A stretch of DNA of 64,000 nucleotides from Rana temporaria (lineage: Eukaryota > Chordata > Amphibia > Anura > Ranidae), in NCBI RefSeq assembly GCF_905171775.1, contig NC_053492.1, positions 282,506,938 through 282,570,937 of the forward strand, given 5' to 3'. The notes below the pieces were generated by a model. The model saw only the letters and a list, made by a program, of their open reading frames with translations. It was not told where the DNA came from and did not search any database. Position 1 is the stretch's first letter, and each line of letters begins with the position of its first letter. This document shows positions 12,786 through 24,016 of the stretch, one piece after another. Position numbers and translations under genes: made by a program.

Positions 12786-13594
12786 ATGGTTGCTTTAACT
12801 CTCTTCACCTGCATATCAAAGTTCATCCCTATATAGATTCAGAACACAGAACATTACAATTGATACAAATGTTTCAATGTAACTTGATGTGAAGTGTTTG
12901 TTGATAAACTTTGCCAGCCTGTTTCTTTTTTTATTTATTTTGACAGCTGCTGAATTGTTGGGCACTGAGACAGGGAAGGGCAAATAAGCTGAAATGTTCA
13001 GAATATGTTGGCATGGACAGAGCCTTCTATCGTGTGAAGTTTTTGGGAAATTGGTTAACATTTAAGGTCTTTTTCGTACGTTAAGCCACATTAAGCTCCC
13101 AAAAAAACAAGCTTAATGTCCATAGTTTGGCTTGTGGAACACCAAATCGCACAAAACGCATAGGATAGGTTTGAAAGGTTGAGATCTTGGGCTGTACAAA
13201 GTTTCAGGGCAATTGATTGAGGTTTAGGCACCTTTTTGCTCGTTAAGCTACATTAAGCTACATTAAATGTAAAATTGGCTTAATGTGAATAACTTTTGGT
13301 GTGATTAACCAAATGAGCTGAAATTTTCAGAATATGTTGGCATGGATAGAACCTTCTATGGTGTGAAGTTTTGGGGAAATTGGTTAACATTTAAGGTTTT
13401 TTTTTGTACCTTAAGCTCTCAAAAAAACAAGCTTAATGTCCCTAGTTTGCCTTGTAAAAAACACCAAATCGCACAAAACGCATAGGATAGGTTTGGAATG
13501 TTGAGATCTTAAGCTGTGTAAAGTTTCAGGGCAATTGATTGAGGTTTAGGCACTTTTTTGCTCGTTAAGCTACATTAAGCCAATTTCACATTAA

Positions 13595-14584
13595 CCACTT
13601 GCCGACCGCCGCATGTATATGTACGTCCACAGAATGGCACGTACAGGCATATGGGCGTACATGTACGTCCCTGCCTTTCCGCGGGTCCGATCGAAACCCC
13701 CCCCCCGATACATGCGGCGGTCGGATTCCCGCGGGGAGCGATCCGGGACGACGGCGCGGCTATTCGTTTATAGCCGCTCCGTCGCGATCACTCCCCGGAG
13801 CTGAAGAACGGGGAGAGCCGTATGTAAACACGGCTTCCCCATGCTTCACTGTGGCGGCTGCATCGATCGAGTGATCCCTTTTATAGGGAGACTCGATCAA
13901 TGACGTCAGTCCTACAGCCACACCCCCCTACAGTTGTAAACACACACCAGGTGAACCCTAACTCCTACAGCGCCCCCTGTGGTTAACTCCCAAACTGCAA
14001 CTGTAATTTTCACAAAAAACAATGCAATTTAAATGCATTTTTTGCTGTGAAAATGACAATGGTCCCAAAAATGTGTCAAAATTGTCCGAAGTGTCCACCA
14101 TAATGTCGCAGTGACAAAAAAAAATCACTGATCGCCGCCATTAGTGGTAAAAAAAAAATAATTAATAAAAATGCAATAAAACTATCCCCTATTTTGTAAA
14201 CGCTATAAATTTTGCGCAAACCAATCGATAAACGCTTATTGCGTTTTTTTTTACCAAAAATAGGTAGAAGAATACGTATCGGCCTAAACTGAGGAAAAAA
14301 AAATTATAGATGTTTTTGGGGGATATTTATTATAGCAAAAAGTAAAAAATATTGCATTTTTTTCAAAATTGTCGCTCTATTTTTGTTTATAGCGCAAAAA
14401 ATAAAAACCGCAGAGGTGATCAAATACCACCAAAAGAAAGCTCTATTTGTGGGGAAAAAAGGACGCCAATTTTGTTTGGGAGCCACGTCGCACGACCGCG
14501 CAATTGTCTGTTAAAGCGACGCAGTGCCGAATCGCAAGACCTGGCCTGGGCATTTAGCAACAAAATGGTCCGGGGCTTAAGTGG
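13595..14584. mobile_element. TTAA-flanked MITE, copy 3 (complete)
   Basis: CCACTTGCCGACCGCC at the left and GGGGCTTAAGTGG at the right are flanked by TTAA at 13591-13594 and 14585-14588. The neighbouring monomer near 15676 shows the uninterrupted site CACATTAAATGTTTTAG, so the TTAA duplication is directly verified. The interior comprises a GC-rich half with a CATGTATATGTACGTCC palindrome region and the conserved AT-rich core. Confidence 0.85.
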
Positions 14585-15006
14585 TTAAATGTTTTAGTAT
14601 TGTAAAATATAGCTTAATGTGAATAACTTTTAGTGTGATTAACCAAATAAACAGAATATGTTGGCATGGATAGAGTCTTCTATTGTGTGAAGTTTGGGGG
14701 AGATTAGTTAACATTTAAGGTCTTTATGTACGTTAAGCCACATTAAGCTCTCCAAAAATCAAGCTTAATGTCCCTAGTTTGCCTTCTGGGACACCAAATC
14801 ACTTGAAACTTATTTGATAGGTTTGGGAAGTTGAGAACTTAGGCTGTGCAATGTTTCAAGAAAATTGATTGAGGTTAAGGCACATTTTGGTACGTTAAGC
14901 TTTTTACATTAAATGTTTTAGCATTGTAAAATATAGCTTAACATAAATAACTTTTGGTGTGATTAACCAAATGAGCTGAAATTTTGTATGTTGGCATAGA
15001 TACAGC

Positions 15007-15441
15007 CAGGGCCGGCCTTAGGTGTTCAGGCGCCCTGTGCGAGCTAATCCTGTGGTGCCCCCCATCTTCACCCTTCGCCCCCTTGTCACCTAAACTGACT
15101 TACCTTTCGGTGGACGGTGCGGCTTTGCATTTAAAAATGGCGCCGCCCGGCGCTTAGACGCCACTGCGCATGCGCCGTCCATGTGCAGTGTGCCTGTCGG
15201 GGCCGGCAGCAGACATTTTTTTCAGGTGCTGCAACTGATGCATTGCTCTTTACCCAGTCCCAGGGCAGGGGGACCTGGCAGCGCCTGCTGCTGTAACTCG
15301 TAGGACTCGGACTCCTGTGATGATCATGTGAGTAACTGACTGCGACTCACATTTTGCAAGCTGTGATGGCCGCACGGCGCCCCTGTTTCCCATGGCGCCC
15401 TGTGCGGCCGCACAGCTCGCACACCCCAAAGGCCGGCCCTG
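15007..15441. mobile_element. hAT-type MITE, CAGGGCCGGCC ends
   Basis: Terminal repeats CAGGGCCGGCCTTAGG / AAAGGCCGGCCCTG are flanked by an exact 8-bp TSD, GATACAGC, at 14999-15006 and 15442-15449, inside a satellite monomer. It is 435 bp with a GC-rich interior and no coding frame. Confidence 0.9.
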
Positions 15442-15845
15442 GATACAGCCTTCTATTATGTGAAGTTTGGGGAAAATTGGTTAACATTTAAGGTCTTTTT
15501 TGTATGTTAAGCTCTCAAAAAAACAAGTTTAATGTCACAAGTTTGTCTTGTGGAACACCATATCGCACAAAACGCATAGGATAGGTTTGGAATGTTGAGA
15601 TCTTAAGCTGTGCAAAGTTTCAGGGCAATTGATTGAGGTTTAGGCACTTTATTGCTCGTTAAGCTACATTAAGCCAATTTCACATTAAATGTTTTAGTAT
15701 TGTAAAATATAGCTTAATGTGAATAACTTTTGGTGTGATAAACCAATTGAGCTGAAATTTTCAGAATATGTTGGCATGGATAGAGCCTTATATGGTGTGA
15801 AGTTTTGGGGAAATTGGTTAACATTTAAGGTCTTTTTCGTATGAT

Positions 15846-16000
15846 GGTGCCAGCACCCGATCCGATGGATGGATCGGCCTCGGGGGGCCAACATCGCGGG
15901 CAACCTGGACAAGTAAGTGTGCTTATTAAATGTCAGCAGCTACAGTGTTTGTGGCTGTTGACTTAAAAAAAAAAAAATTCAGCTGGAACACCGCTTTAAT
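15846..16000. repeat. Right-end fragment of a TTAA-type MITE
   Basis: It contains GTCAGCAGCTACAGTG and ends CTGGAACACCGCTTTAA, the same style of end as at 27608. A related GTCAGCAGCTACA block occurs at 52349 in the RNF217 intron. Confidence 0.45.
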
Positions 16001-16924
16001 GTTGGACTTTCATTTAATAAAAGTGACCCGACAAACCCTACAGCACAGTCCTGACTAATATGGGCTTGCTAAAAATGCTACTACAAGTTAAATTCCCACG
16101 AACATCATATACCACATAAGCTTCTGGGGAAGGAACATCTTCTTCTACCTCTGCTACAAATTCAATACCCTCGATACTTTTTTTCCATATCTTCACGCAA
16201 AGGAGGTTGTGCTTCTGATTCTTGAACAGGGTCAAGCAGGAAAGGGGACATGTTTGCCCACAAAATCTGCTTTTATCAGACAGGCCACTTGGTGCATGCC
16301 TCAGAGGGAGCCAGAGTCAGTTGGGGGAGCAGCGTCAATATAGGATGGTGCTCCGAGACAAGAGATCAGTGGTGTTCTGTGTTTCCTGTAGGCTGCAGTG
16401 GAACACATACTGTTTTGTGCCAGCTCCCTTGCACCTGTGATTTACTATTACTAGTGAGGGGATTCCCAGTGGGATACTACGGAATGGAGTGTGGAATGGA
16501 TGGATTATTGCGTGCCCAGAGAAGAAGCCGCTATAACTCTTTTATGGCTGCGTCTCTGTAGAAGATAGCCACCGGAAAGCAGCAAGCTACTGCATGCATT
16601 CTCATTTTAAGAGGCTGGTGGAAACACACTATTTTGACGGCGTGACTCAGTTACCTTATCCTTCTAAAAAGTCCAGATAAAATTGGAGAAAACAGCCATT
16701 TTAAAAGTGCTCATTGAGAAGTGTTAGGGACAAAATGCCAGTGGCTGCCATAATAAAGTGAATAACACCCAAATCATGTGCACAGTAAACGGCACAGTGT
16801 AATTTAAAGCCGGGAACCAGTGTGCATATTCGGGTAAACCTTATCCAGGATTTTGGGCCTAATAAGGGATCAGGCTTCACCCATCATAATAGGCAAACAG
16901 TATTCCAAGAGGGGTCTCCAGGGT
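16001..16924. other. Unassigned sequence left of hAT copy 1
   Basis: I find no terminal repeats, exon structure or tandem repeat. It could hold old, unrecognisable repeat remnants. Confidence 0.4.
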
Positions 16925-17226
16925 CTGGGAACTAGAGATGAGCTTCGAGTTCGAGTCGAACCCATGTTCGACTCGACCATCGTATGTTCGACCGTTCGTC
17001 GAATTATGAACGTTACAGGCCATTCGCGCCAAATTCGAGTGGCGTGTCACGGCCCATAATTCACTGCGGCATCGCAGTGCATTGCTGGCTGATGAATGGC
17101 CAAGCATGCACTATGACCTGCATGCTTGGCCAATCACAGCGCGCAAAAAACAGAGAGCCATAATTAGCCAAAGCCAGGGTGGCTTTGGCCAATTATGGCT
17201 CAGGGGGTTTAGTACACGCCCCACAC

Positions 17227-17233
17227 TATAAAA
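17227..17233 (+). promoter_or_regulatory. TATA box of the hAT element
   Basis: TATAAAA in the context CACACTATAAAAGGCTG. The same context is kept in hAT copy 2 (about 45022-45040, - strand), in line with a conserved promoter upstream of the 46-bp array. Confidence 0.5.
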
Positions 17234-17341
17234 GGCTGCCTGCAGGTCGGCCTTGTGTAGTGTGTTGCGGCGGTGGTTAGAGACAGAGAGAGAGAGAGAG
17301 TGTCATTTTAAGAGCAGGCAGGCTAGTCAGTTAAAGTTACA

Positions 17342-18094
17342 GGGCCATATTCAGAAAGAGATACGATGGCGTATCTCCTGATACGCCGTCGTATCTCTGA
17401 GTGCGCTCGGTCGTATCTATGCGCCTGATTCATAGAATCAGTTATGCATAGATATCCCTAAGATCCGACAGGTGTAAGTGTCTTACACCGTCGTATCTTA
17501 GGCTGTAATTTCACGCTGGCCGCTAGGTGGCGCTTCCGTTTGATTACGCGAGGAATATGCAAATTAGTATTTACGTTGATTCAGAAACAAACAACTGCCC
17601 GGCGCTTTTTTTTTTATGTCGTTTGCGTTCGGCTTTTTCCGGCGTAAAGTTACCCCTGCTATATGAGGGGTATGTGCGGCGTATCCTATGTTAAGTATGG
17701 CCGTCGTTCCCGCACGGGTTTTGAATTTTTTTACGTCGTTTGCGTAAGTCGTTCGCAAATACGGCTGGACGTAATTTACGTTCACGTCGAAAGCAAAGAC
17801 GTTTTGAGGCAGATTTTCGAGCAGACGCACTGGGATGTTTTCACAAACGGTGCATGCGCCGTACAAAAAAAACGTCAAATACGCGGAGTCAAGCCAAATT
17901 TAAATAAAACCCGCCCTCTACATCCCCATTTGAATTACGCTGCCTTGCGCCGCAACACATACGTTACGCCGCCGTAAATAAGGGCGCAAGTTCTTTCTGA
18001 ATAAAGAACTTGAGCCCAAAGTTAGAGCGGCGTAACGTATCGGAGATACGTTACGCCGGCCGGACAGATGCGCTCAGGTATCTGAATCCGGCCC
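17342..18094. mobile_element. TACG-rich self-complementary MITE, copy 2
   Basis: Ends GGGCCATATTCAG / CTGAATCCGGCCC. hAT copy 2 gives the empty site (AGTTACAGTGTGTAGAGG), so a 3-bp ACA duplication at 17339-17341 and 18095-18097 is read directly. The interior is full of TACGTCG and CGTCGTATCT words and imperfect palindromes, with no coding. A 3-bp TSD and GGGCC ends resemble Harbinger MITEs, though ACA is not the usual TWA. Confidence 0.75.
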
Positions 18095-18218
18095 ACAGTG
18101 TAGAGGATATATATGCATCCCAGGTGTTGTATATATATTTATACACAGTATAGTTTAGCTAGATCAGCTCTTCCTAATTTACTGTCAGGCAGGTGATTGT
18201 GCTAGCTGCAGTATTCTC

Positions 18219-18807
18219 ACGTGGTGTACTGCCTGTGTCCTCTGCAGTGTGCACCTAAAGCTACATGGTGTGTGTACTGCCTTTGTCCTCTGCAGTTTGC
18301 ACCTAAAGCTACTTGGTGTATACTGCCCGTGTCCTCTGCAGTGTGCACCTAAAGCTACGTGGTGTATACTGCCCGTGTCCTCTGCAGTGTGCACCTAAAG
18401 CTACGTGGTGTGTGTACTGCCTTTGTCCTCTGCAGTGTGCACCTAAAGCTACTTGGTGTGTACTGCCGGTGTCCTCTGCAGTTTGCATCTAAAGCTACAT
18501 GTTGTGTACTGCCTGTGTCCTCTGCAGTTTGCACCTAAAGCTACTTGGTGTGCACTGCCCATGTCCTCTGCAGTTTGCACCTAAAGCTACGTAGTGTGTA
18601 CTGCCTGTGTCCTCTGCAGCGTGCACCTAAAGCTACGTGGTGTGTGTACTGCCTTTGTCCTCTGCAGTTTGCACCTAAAGCTACTTGGTGTGTACTGCCC
18701 GTGTCCTCTGCAGTTTGCACCTAAAGCTATGTAGTGTGTACTGCCTGTGTCCTCTGCAGTGTGCACCTAAAGCTACGTGGTGTGTGTACTGCCTTTGTCC
18801 TCTGCAG
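18219..18807 (+). repeat. 46-bp tandem array upstream of the hAT reading frame
   Basis: About 13 units of TGCACCTAAAGCTACGTGG followed by TGTGTACTGCC and TGTGTCCTCTGCAG. Every unit carries a pyrimidine stretch followed by TGCAG, the shape of a 3' splice site. The last unit's CTGCAG lies 9 bp before the ATG at 18817. The unit length is not a multiple of 3, so open frames run through it in rotating phase. The array is shared with copy 2 (43588-44785) and with the stray piece at 46090-46438. Confidence 0.85.
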
Positions 18808-18816
18808 GCCATTAGT

Positions 18817-19497
18817 ATGTCTGGAAGGACAACAAGGAGAGGCAGAGAGTCACGAGCCAATAAAACAGGGCAAGCAGGCTCTGCGTCTAGAGGCAACAGT
18901 GCTGGTCGTGGACACGGTGCATCCTCATCAGCACGTGGCCGTGGGACACGCTCGTCCTTTTTTTCAGCAGCTGGCCATGTTGAGCCACAATATGTTGAAG
19001 ACTTGGTAGAGTGGATGACCAAGCCGTCCTCATCCTCCTCATCCTCTCTCACCCAGGCTCAGGGTACTTTGTCTGGCAAAGCAGCTGCCAAGGCGTCCTC
19101 TTCCCTCTGCTCAATGGCATCAGTCACTCCTTCCCTAGCCCCACCATGTCCTCCTGAGGAGTCCCCCAAACTGTTTGACCACAGTGTTGGGTACATGCTG
19201 CATGAGGATGCGCAGCGTTTTGAAGGCTCCGATGATGGTACACAGCTAGTGGAAGGCAGTAACGTGAGCCCAGAGAGAGGGGGTGCCCAAGAAGGACAGC
19301 AATCTGGAAGTCATGTTCCCCCAGCTGAAGCATACTGCCAGGTTTTCTACAGTGATGAGGAGGGAGGGGATGATGAGGTCACTTACTCTATGTGGGTGCC
19401 TGATAGGAGAGAGGAGGAGGAGGCACAGGCACATCTCCAACGAGGCAGGATGCCCTCCAGGGGCCAGCTTAAGGGCAGCACACCGACTGCATCATAA
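18817..19497 (+). pseudogene. hAT transposase N-terminal extension, low complexity
   Basis: The frame begins MSGRTTRRGRESRANK, 9 bp after the last array unit, and encodes 226 residues. It has an RG/S-rich basic start (residues 1-55), a serine run near 70-76 and an acidic, E/D-rich second half. It stops at TAA (19495-19497), where copy 2 reads CAA. A second stop (TAG at 19554) separates it from the BED-finger part, which continues in the same phase. I infer that the family's full protein joined both parts and that copy 1 gained two stops. No known domain is recognisable here. Confidence 0.6.
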
Positions 19498-19557
19498 CGC
19501 AGAGCTACGCATGTGCAGGGCGCTGCTGTGCCTCAGCGTTATTTAAAAAGTTCTTAG

Positions 19558-21696
19558 GTGTGGGCCTTTTTTGAGATGAGTGCATCAGATCGTACCACTG
19601 CTATTTGCAACATATGTCTCAAGTGTATCTCGCGTGGCCAAAACATCACCTGCTTGGGCACCACATGCTTGATCAGACATATGTCGACCTGCCATGCAGT
19701 TCGTTGGCAAGCGTACCTCAAAGACCCACACCAAAGAACAAAGCGTACCTCCCCTTGCCCCTTATTAGCTGGGATCTCCAACCCCACTATACCCTCAGTC
19801 CTCTCTGAAGCCTGCACTGATAGGACTGAAGGTGTACAATTAGATGTGTCACAGCCTAGTACATGCGGGCAATCTACTATCAGTACACCAATGGCAGATT
19901 GTACCAGGCAAATTTCTCTGCCCCAGCTGCTGCAGCGCCGAAATAAGTTCACTCCCAGCCATCCACATACCCAGCGGTTGAATGCTAGCTTAGCTAAATT
20001 GCTAGCACTTCAAGTGCTGCCTTTTCAGTTGGTAGATTCTGCCCCCTTACGTGAATTTGTGGAATGTCCGGTACCTCAGTGGCAAGTTCCCAAACGCCAC
20101 TTTTTCTTACGGAAGGCGATTCCGGCTCTCTACCGCCATGTGGAAGGCAATGTCCATGCCTCGCTGGACAGGGCGGTCAGTGGTAAGGTGCATATTACCG
20201 CTGACTCATGGTCCAGCAGGCATGGACAGGGACATTACCTATCTTTCACGGCCCATTGGGTGACTCTGCTGGCAGCTGGGAAGGACGCAGGACAAGGTAC
20301 AGTAGTGTTGGAGGTTGTTCCGCCACCACGCCTCCAAAATGCTACTACTGGTTGTGACACACCTCTCTCCTCAGCCCCCTCCTTTTCTTCTTCCTCTGTA
20401 GCCTCTTCCTGTGCTGATGTGTCCTCGGAACCAGCGTTGCTCCGTAGGCATTCAAGGGGCTACGCAGGTACGCAGGCAATGAGATGCCATGCGGTGCCTG
20501 AGCTGGTGTTTTTGGGGGACAGGAGCCACACTGGGGCAGAGGTTCTGTCAGCTCTGCAGGGGCAGGCTCAGAGGTGGTTGACGCTACGCCAGCTTAAGCC
20601 AGGAATGGTGGTTTGCGACAATGGCACCAACCTCCTCTCCGCCCTGCGACAGGGACAACTGACCCATGTGCCCTGTTTTGCTCATGTCCTTAACTTGGTG
20701 GTGCAGCAGTTCTTGGGCAGGTACCTGGGCTTACAGGATGTCCTGAAGCTGGCCAGGAAAGTCTGTGTGAATTTCCAACGGTCATATAATGCCAGTGCTT
20801 GGCTGGCAGACCTCCAAAGGGAATACAACCTGCCCAAGAACCGCCTAATTTGTGACATGCCCACCAGGTGGAACTCTACGTTGGCCATGCTGCAGTGGCT
20901 GCACACGCAGCAGAAGGCCATCAATGAGTATCTGTGCCAATATGGCAGCAGAACTGGGTCAGGGGAGCTTGGCTTATTTTTCCCACGCCAGTGGGCCATG
21001 ATCAGGGATGTATGCACTGTCCTGTCACCATTTGAAGAGGCCACGAGCATGGTGAGCAGTGACAGTGCATGCATCAGTGAGACTGTCCCTCTTATTCACA
21101 TGTTGGAGCACACGCTGCGTGGAATAATGGACAGGGCCCTTGAGGCAGAACAGAGGGAGGAAGAGGAGGACTTCCTTACCTCTCAAGGCCCCCTTTATCC
21201 AGACAGTGTTCCTGCTTGCCCGCCTATCACACAGGAGGAGGAGGAGGAGAATGGTGTCAGCATGGAGGAGGAGCCTACCACTCAGCATCAGCAGTAGTCT
21301 TCAAGGGATCAATTACAGTCCCAAGAAACCCATGGACTTGTACGTGGCTGGGACGAGTTGGCTGTGGATCATGCCGTCCTCAGTGACCCAGAGGACTCCG
21401 CACCGAATGCCTCAGCAAACTTACGTTGTATGGCCTCCCTGATCCTGCAAAGCCTGTGGAAGGATCCTTGTATTTGTGCTATCAAGGAGAGGGATCATTA
21501 CTGGCTGGCAACTCTCCTTGATCCACGTTACAAGAATAAGGTTGCGGACCTTATCTTGCCGGTGCAGAGGGATCAGAAGATGAAACATCTTCGGGAGGCC
21601 TTGCAGAAAGGTCTGTGCAACGCGTTCCCAGAGACTGGGAGGTTACAAAATCCTGGTCTTGGACAACATGTTGCTGAGGCTTCTGCCCCTGTTTAA
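19558..21696 (+). pseudogene. hAT transposase with BED zinc finger (ZBED-like), interrupted and C-terminally deleted
   Basis: A BED finger lies near residues 15-45 (AICNICLKCIS, then RHMSTCH). The RNase-H-like catalytic core is recognisable by ADSWSSRHGQGH (20200-20235), the CDNGTN block (20616-20633), CFAHVLNLVVQ (20674-20706), PTRWNST (20861-20881) and LLDPRYKNK (21514-21540). A TAG at 21295-21297 interrupts the frame where copy 2 keeps CAG. The frame then ends at about 21696 because a deletion joins the body directly to the 3' tandem region, removing the dimerisation domain that copy 2 keeps at 36788-37129. The copy should be inactive. Related vertebrate genes are the ZBED family. Confidence 0.9.
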
Positions 21697-22130
21697 CAGG
21701 AGCGTGTAATTAAAATTTTGGATGCAATACTTTGCAGCGGGCTCATTCCTGCGCTCTAACTAGAGTATCTGTGAGGGGTTGCAGTGTTGTGGCACCAGCA
21801 CCACCATCAACAAAGGCCCAATTTTTCTGCCTCTGTTCAACAGGGGCATGTAATTACAATTCTTGATCTAATATTTCACAGCAGGGCCCATTCCTGCACC
21901 CACCAAGAGTAACTGTGAGGACTTACAGTGTTGTGGCACCAGCGCCAGCACCAAAGGCCCATTTTTTCTATCACTGTTCAACAATGGCATGTATTTAGAG
22001 TTCTTGATATAATAGTTCACACAGCAGGGCATTCCAGCACCCGCCGCCCACCAAGACTAACTGTCAGGGCTTACAGTGTTGTGGCAACTCCAACACCTAG
22101 GACCCAAATTTCTGCAGAGAATATACGGCA
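21690..22130 (+). repeat. hAT 3' tandem repeats of about 142 bp
   Basis: Three units built on CTGTTTAACAGG, GTGTAATTAAAATTTTG, GCAGCGGGCTCATTCCTG and CTTACAGTGTTGTGGCACC (starts near 21703, 21847 and 21989). They lie directly after the deleted end of the transposase. The same repeats follow the transposase in copy 2. Confidence 0.8.
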
Positions 22131-22696
22131 GGCCCCTACTTTCAAACATCCAACTTACAAACGACTCCTACTTGCAAATGGAAGGAGACAACAGGAAGTG
22201 ATAGGAAATCTACCCCTAGGAATGGAAATTCTCTTCTGTAAGAGGTGTCTCCTGTCCACTGATGCTTTATCACCAATCCTTGTTTCACTAAAAAACCCAA
22301 ATTTTCAAAAAATCATTTGTCATTGGGACAGAAAGTGAATTGCAATCTTCTGAACAGATGCACACAGACAGTAAAACAAATGTTACAGGGGTGATAACCC
22401 TTCTCTATGTTTTCAGAAAAGCTTAAAAATAGATTTTATGGTTGGAGCTACACTTTAAAAAAGTACCAGTTCACAATTACAAACAGATTCTACTTAACAA
22501 CAAACCTACAGTGCCTGTCTTGTTTGCGCCGCCTATATACTGCTGTTCAAAGTATATAGGGCCAAAGGGGCTTGTAATGACCTGGGGGGGAGGGGGCGGG
22601 GAAACCCATGCTATTTTTCTCAATGATTTTCATCCATATTGCAGGGACCAGACATTACATTAAAGCCACAAACAGTTTTAAATTACTTTTTTCTTA

Positions 22697-23077
22697 GGCC
22701 TCGTACACACGACCATACAGGTCCGATGAAAACGGTCTGCGAACCGTTTTCATCGGACATGTCTGCTGGGGGATTTTGGTCTGATGTGTGTACACACCAT
22801 CAGACCAAATTCCCCGCGGACAGAATACGCGGTGACGTGGCGGCGACGATGACGCGGCGACGTGCGCGACCCAGGAAGTTCAATGCTTCCCCGCATGCGT
22901 CGAATCACTTCGACGCATGCGAGGGATTTCGGCCCAGCGGACGTGTCCGATGAGTCGTACTAACCATCGGACATGTCCGACGGACAACGGACTTAGCATG
23001 CTAAGAAACATTTGTCTGCTGGAAACCTGTCCGCTAGCCCAGGAATCCGGTCCGCTAGGCCGTACACATGGTCGGAC
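22697..23077. mobile_element. Nested-palindrome element NPE-B (right end lost)
   Basis: The left end GGCCTCGTACACACGACC follows TTA (22694-22696). Comparison with the empty site in hAT copy 2 (about 35465-35490) confirms the left junction and shows that the right terminus plus a short host stretch were deleted. Stem variants include GTCCGATGAAAACGG against CCGTTTTCATCGGAC and TTTGGTCTGATG against CATCAGACCAAA. The core TTAGCATGCTAAGAAA matches NPE-C. Confidence 0.75.
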
Positions 23078-23568
23078 AAGTGCAGGGACAATGCTAAACA
23101 CGTGCCACTTCACAGGCATACTATAGACACCCAGCAGGTATGATATTTAAAGGATTTTTTTTTATTTTGTTCACTTTAAGCATCATTAAAATAACTGCTT
23201 CCGAAAAACGATCGTTTTTAAAACTTTTTTTTCCATTGATGCATGTTCCCTGGGGCAAGACCCGGGTTCTCAAACCCGTTTTCCGACAATAACTTGCATA
23301 TTAGGCTTTAAAATTAGCACTTTTGTATTCGAACGTTCGAGTCCCATTGATGTCAATGGGGTTCTAAATGTTTGCACGAACGTTCGGTCCGTTCGAAGGT
23401 TCTGGTGCGAACCGAACGGGGGGTTGTTCGGCTCATCCCTACTGGGAACCATAGAAAATGGGCTCAGTACTGGACCTGTATAGCACCCTGTGCCTAACTA
23501 TACACATTGCATTACATGTCAAGGTGAGTGACTGATGCAGAATCCCCTGGTAAAAATAGTATCACAGC

Positions 23569-24012
23569 CAGGGCTGGTGCAAGGATTTTTGACACCCTAG
23601 GTGAAACTTTATTTTGCCACCCCATTGGCCCCACCCCTGACTCCACCCCCTTTGCCCTGCCCATGTATACCCCACCTTTTTAATGAAGTGCCCATCAAAT
23701 GCAGCCTCACCAGCACCCATCAAATGCAGCCTCACTAGCGCCCATCAATGCAGCCTCACCAGCGCCCAGCAAATGCAGAGGAGGTGACATAATGCCTCCT
23801 CACTGTCTGTCAAAGTATCTCTAAAGAGAAATACAATGCAGATCACTCTTCAGAGGGAAGCCCTAAGTCCCATTGCAAAGTCCCACAAATACCAGTTGGT
23901 CCCACCAGTGAAGTTTACCTAATGCAGCTTCCTGTGATGATAGCAATGATGCTGCACTGATCCTGAATATAGAGCAAAGTTATTACTTACATGTAGACTG
24001 TGCCTGATTGCA
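23569..24012. mobile_element. One-ended hAT-like fragment
   Basis: It begins CAGGGCTGGTGCAAGG, a hAT-like terminus. A short tandem repeat of CCATCAAATGCAGCCTCACC lies at 23692-23780. I could not find a right end with matching TSD, so the element may be truncated by the LTR at 24017. Confidence 0.4.
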
Positions 24013-24016
24013 CTAC

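Larger units (their letters stand above)
12786..15840 (-). repeat. Satellite array, - oriented arm of an inverted repeat
   Basis: The same satellite monomer as at 4963-10045 but in reverse: GTTTCAGGGCAATTGATTGA recurs near 13200, 13525 and 15618 (diverged at 14850), and GTGTGATTAACCAAATGAGC recurs near 13300, 14960 and 15736. Monomer spacing is about 325-340 bp once insertions are removed. It is interrupted by a TTAA MITE (13595-14584) and a hAT MITE (15007-15441). Confidence 0.8.
16933..23441 (+). mobile_element. Full-length autonomous-type hAT element, copy 1 (decayed)
   Basis: The exact 8-bp TSD CTGGGAAC is at 16925-16932 and 23442-23449. The ends TAGAGATGAGC and GCTCATCCCTA are inverted repeats with one mismatch and match the hAT pattern TAnnG. 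Subterminal regions are dense in TTCGA / CGAAC words, likely transposase-binding sites (inference). In order it holds a promoter region with TATAAAA at 17227-17233, a 46-bp tandem array (18219-18807), the N-terminal reading frame, the BED-finger transposase and a tandem 3' region with a unit of about 142 bp. A TACG-rich MITE (17342-18094) and NPE-B (22697-23077) are nested inside. A second copy lies at 34223-45307. Confidence 0.9.

Noticed and set aside
19480..19580. Possible programmed +1 frameshift at CTT-TTT-TGA linking the hAT N-terminal frame to the BED-finger frame
   Set aside because: Copy 2 shows the run followed by TGA, but copy 1 has 2 extra bases upstream and there the two parts are already in one phase (with private stops). 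A single ancestral frame with a 2-nt loss in copy 2 is simpler.
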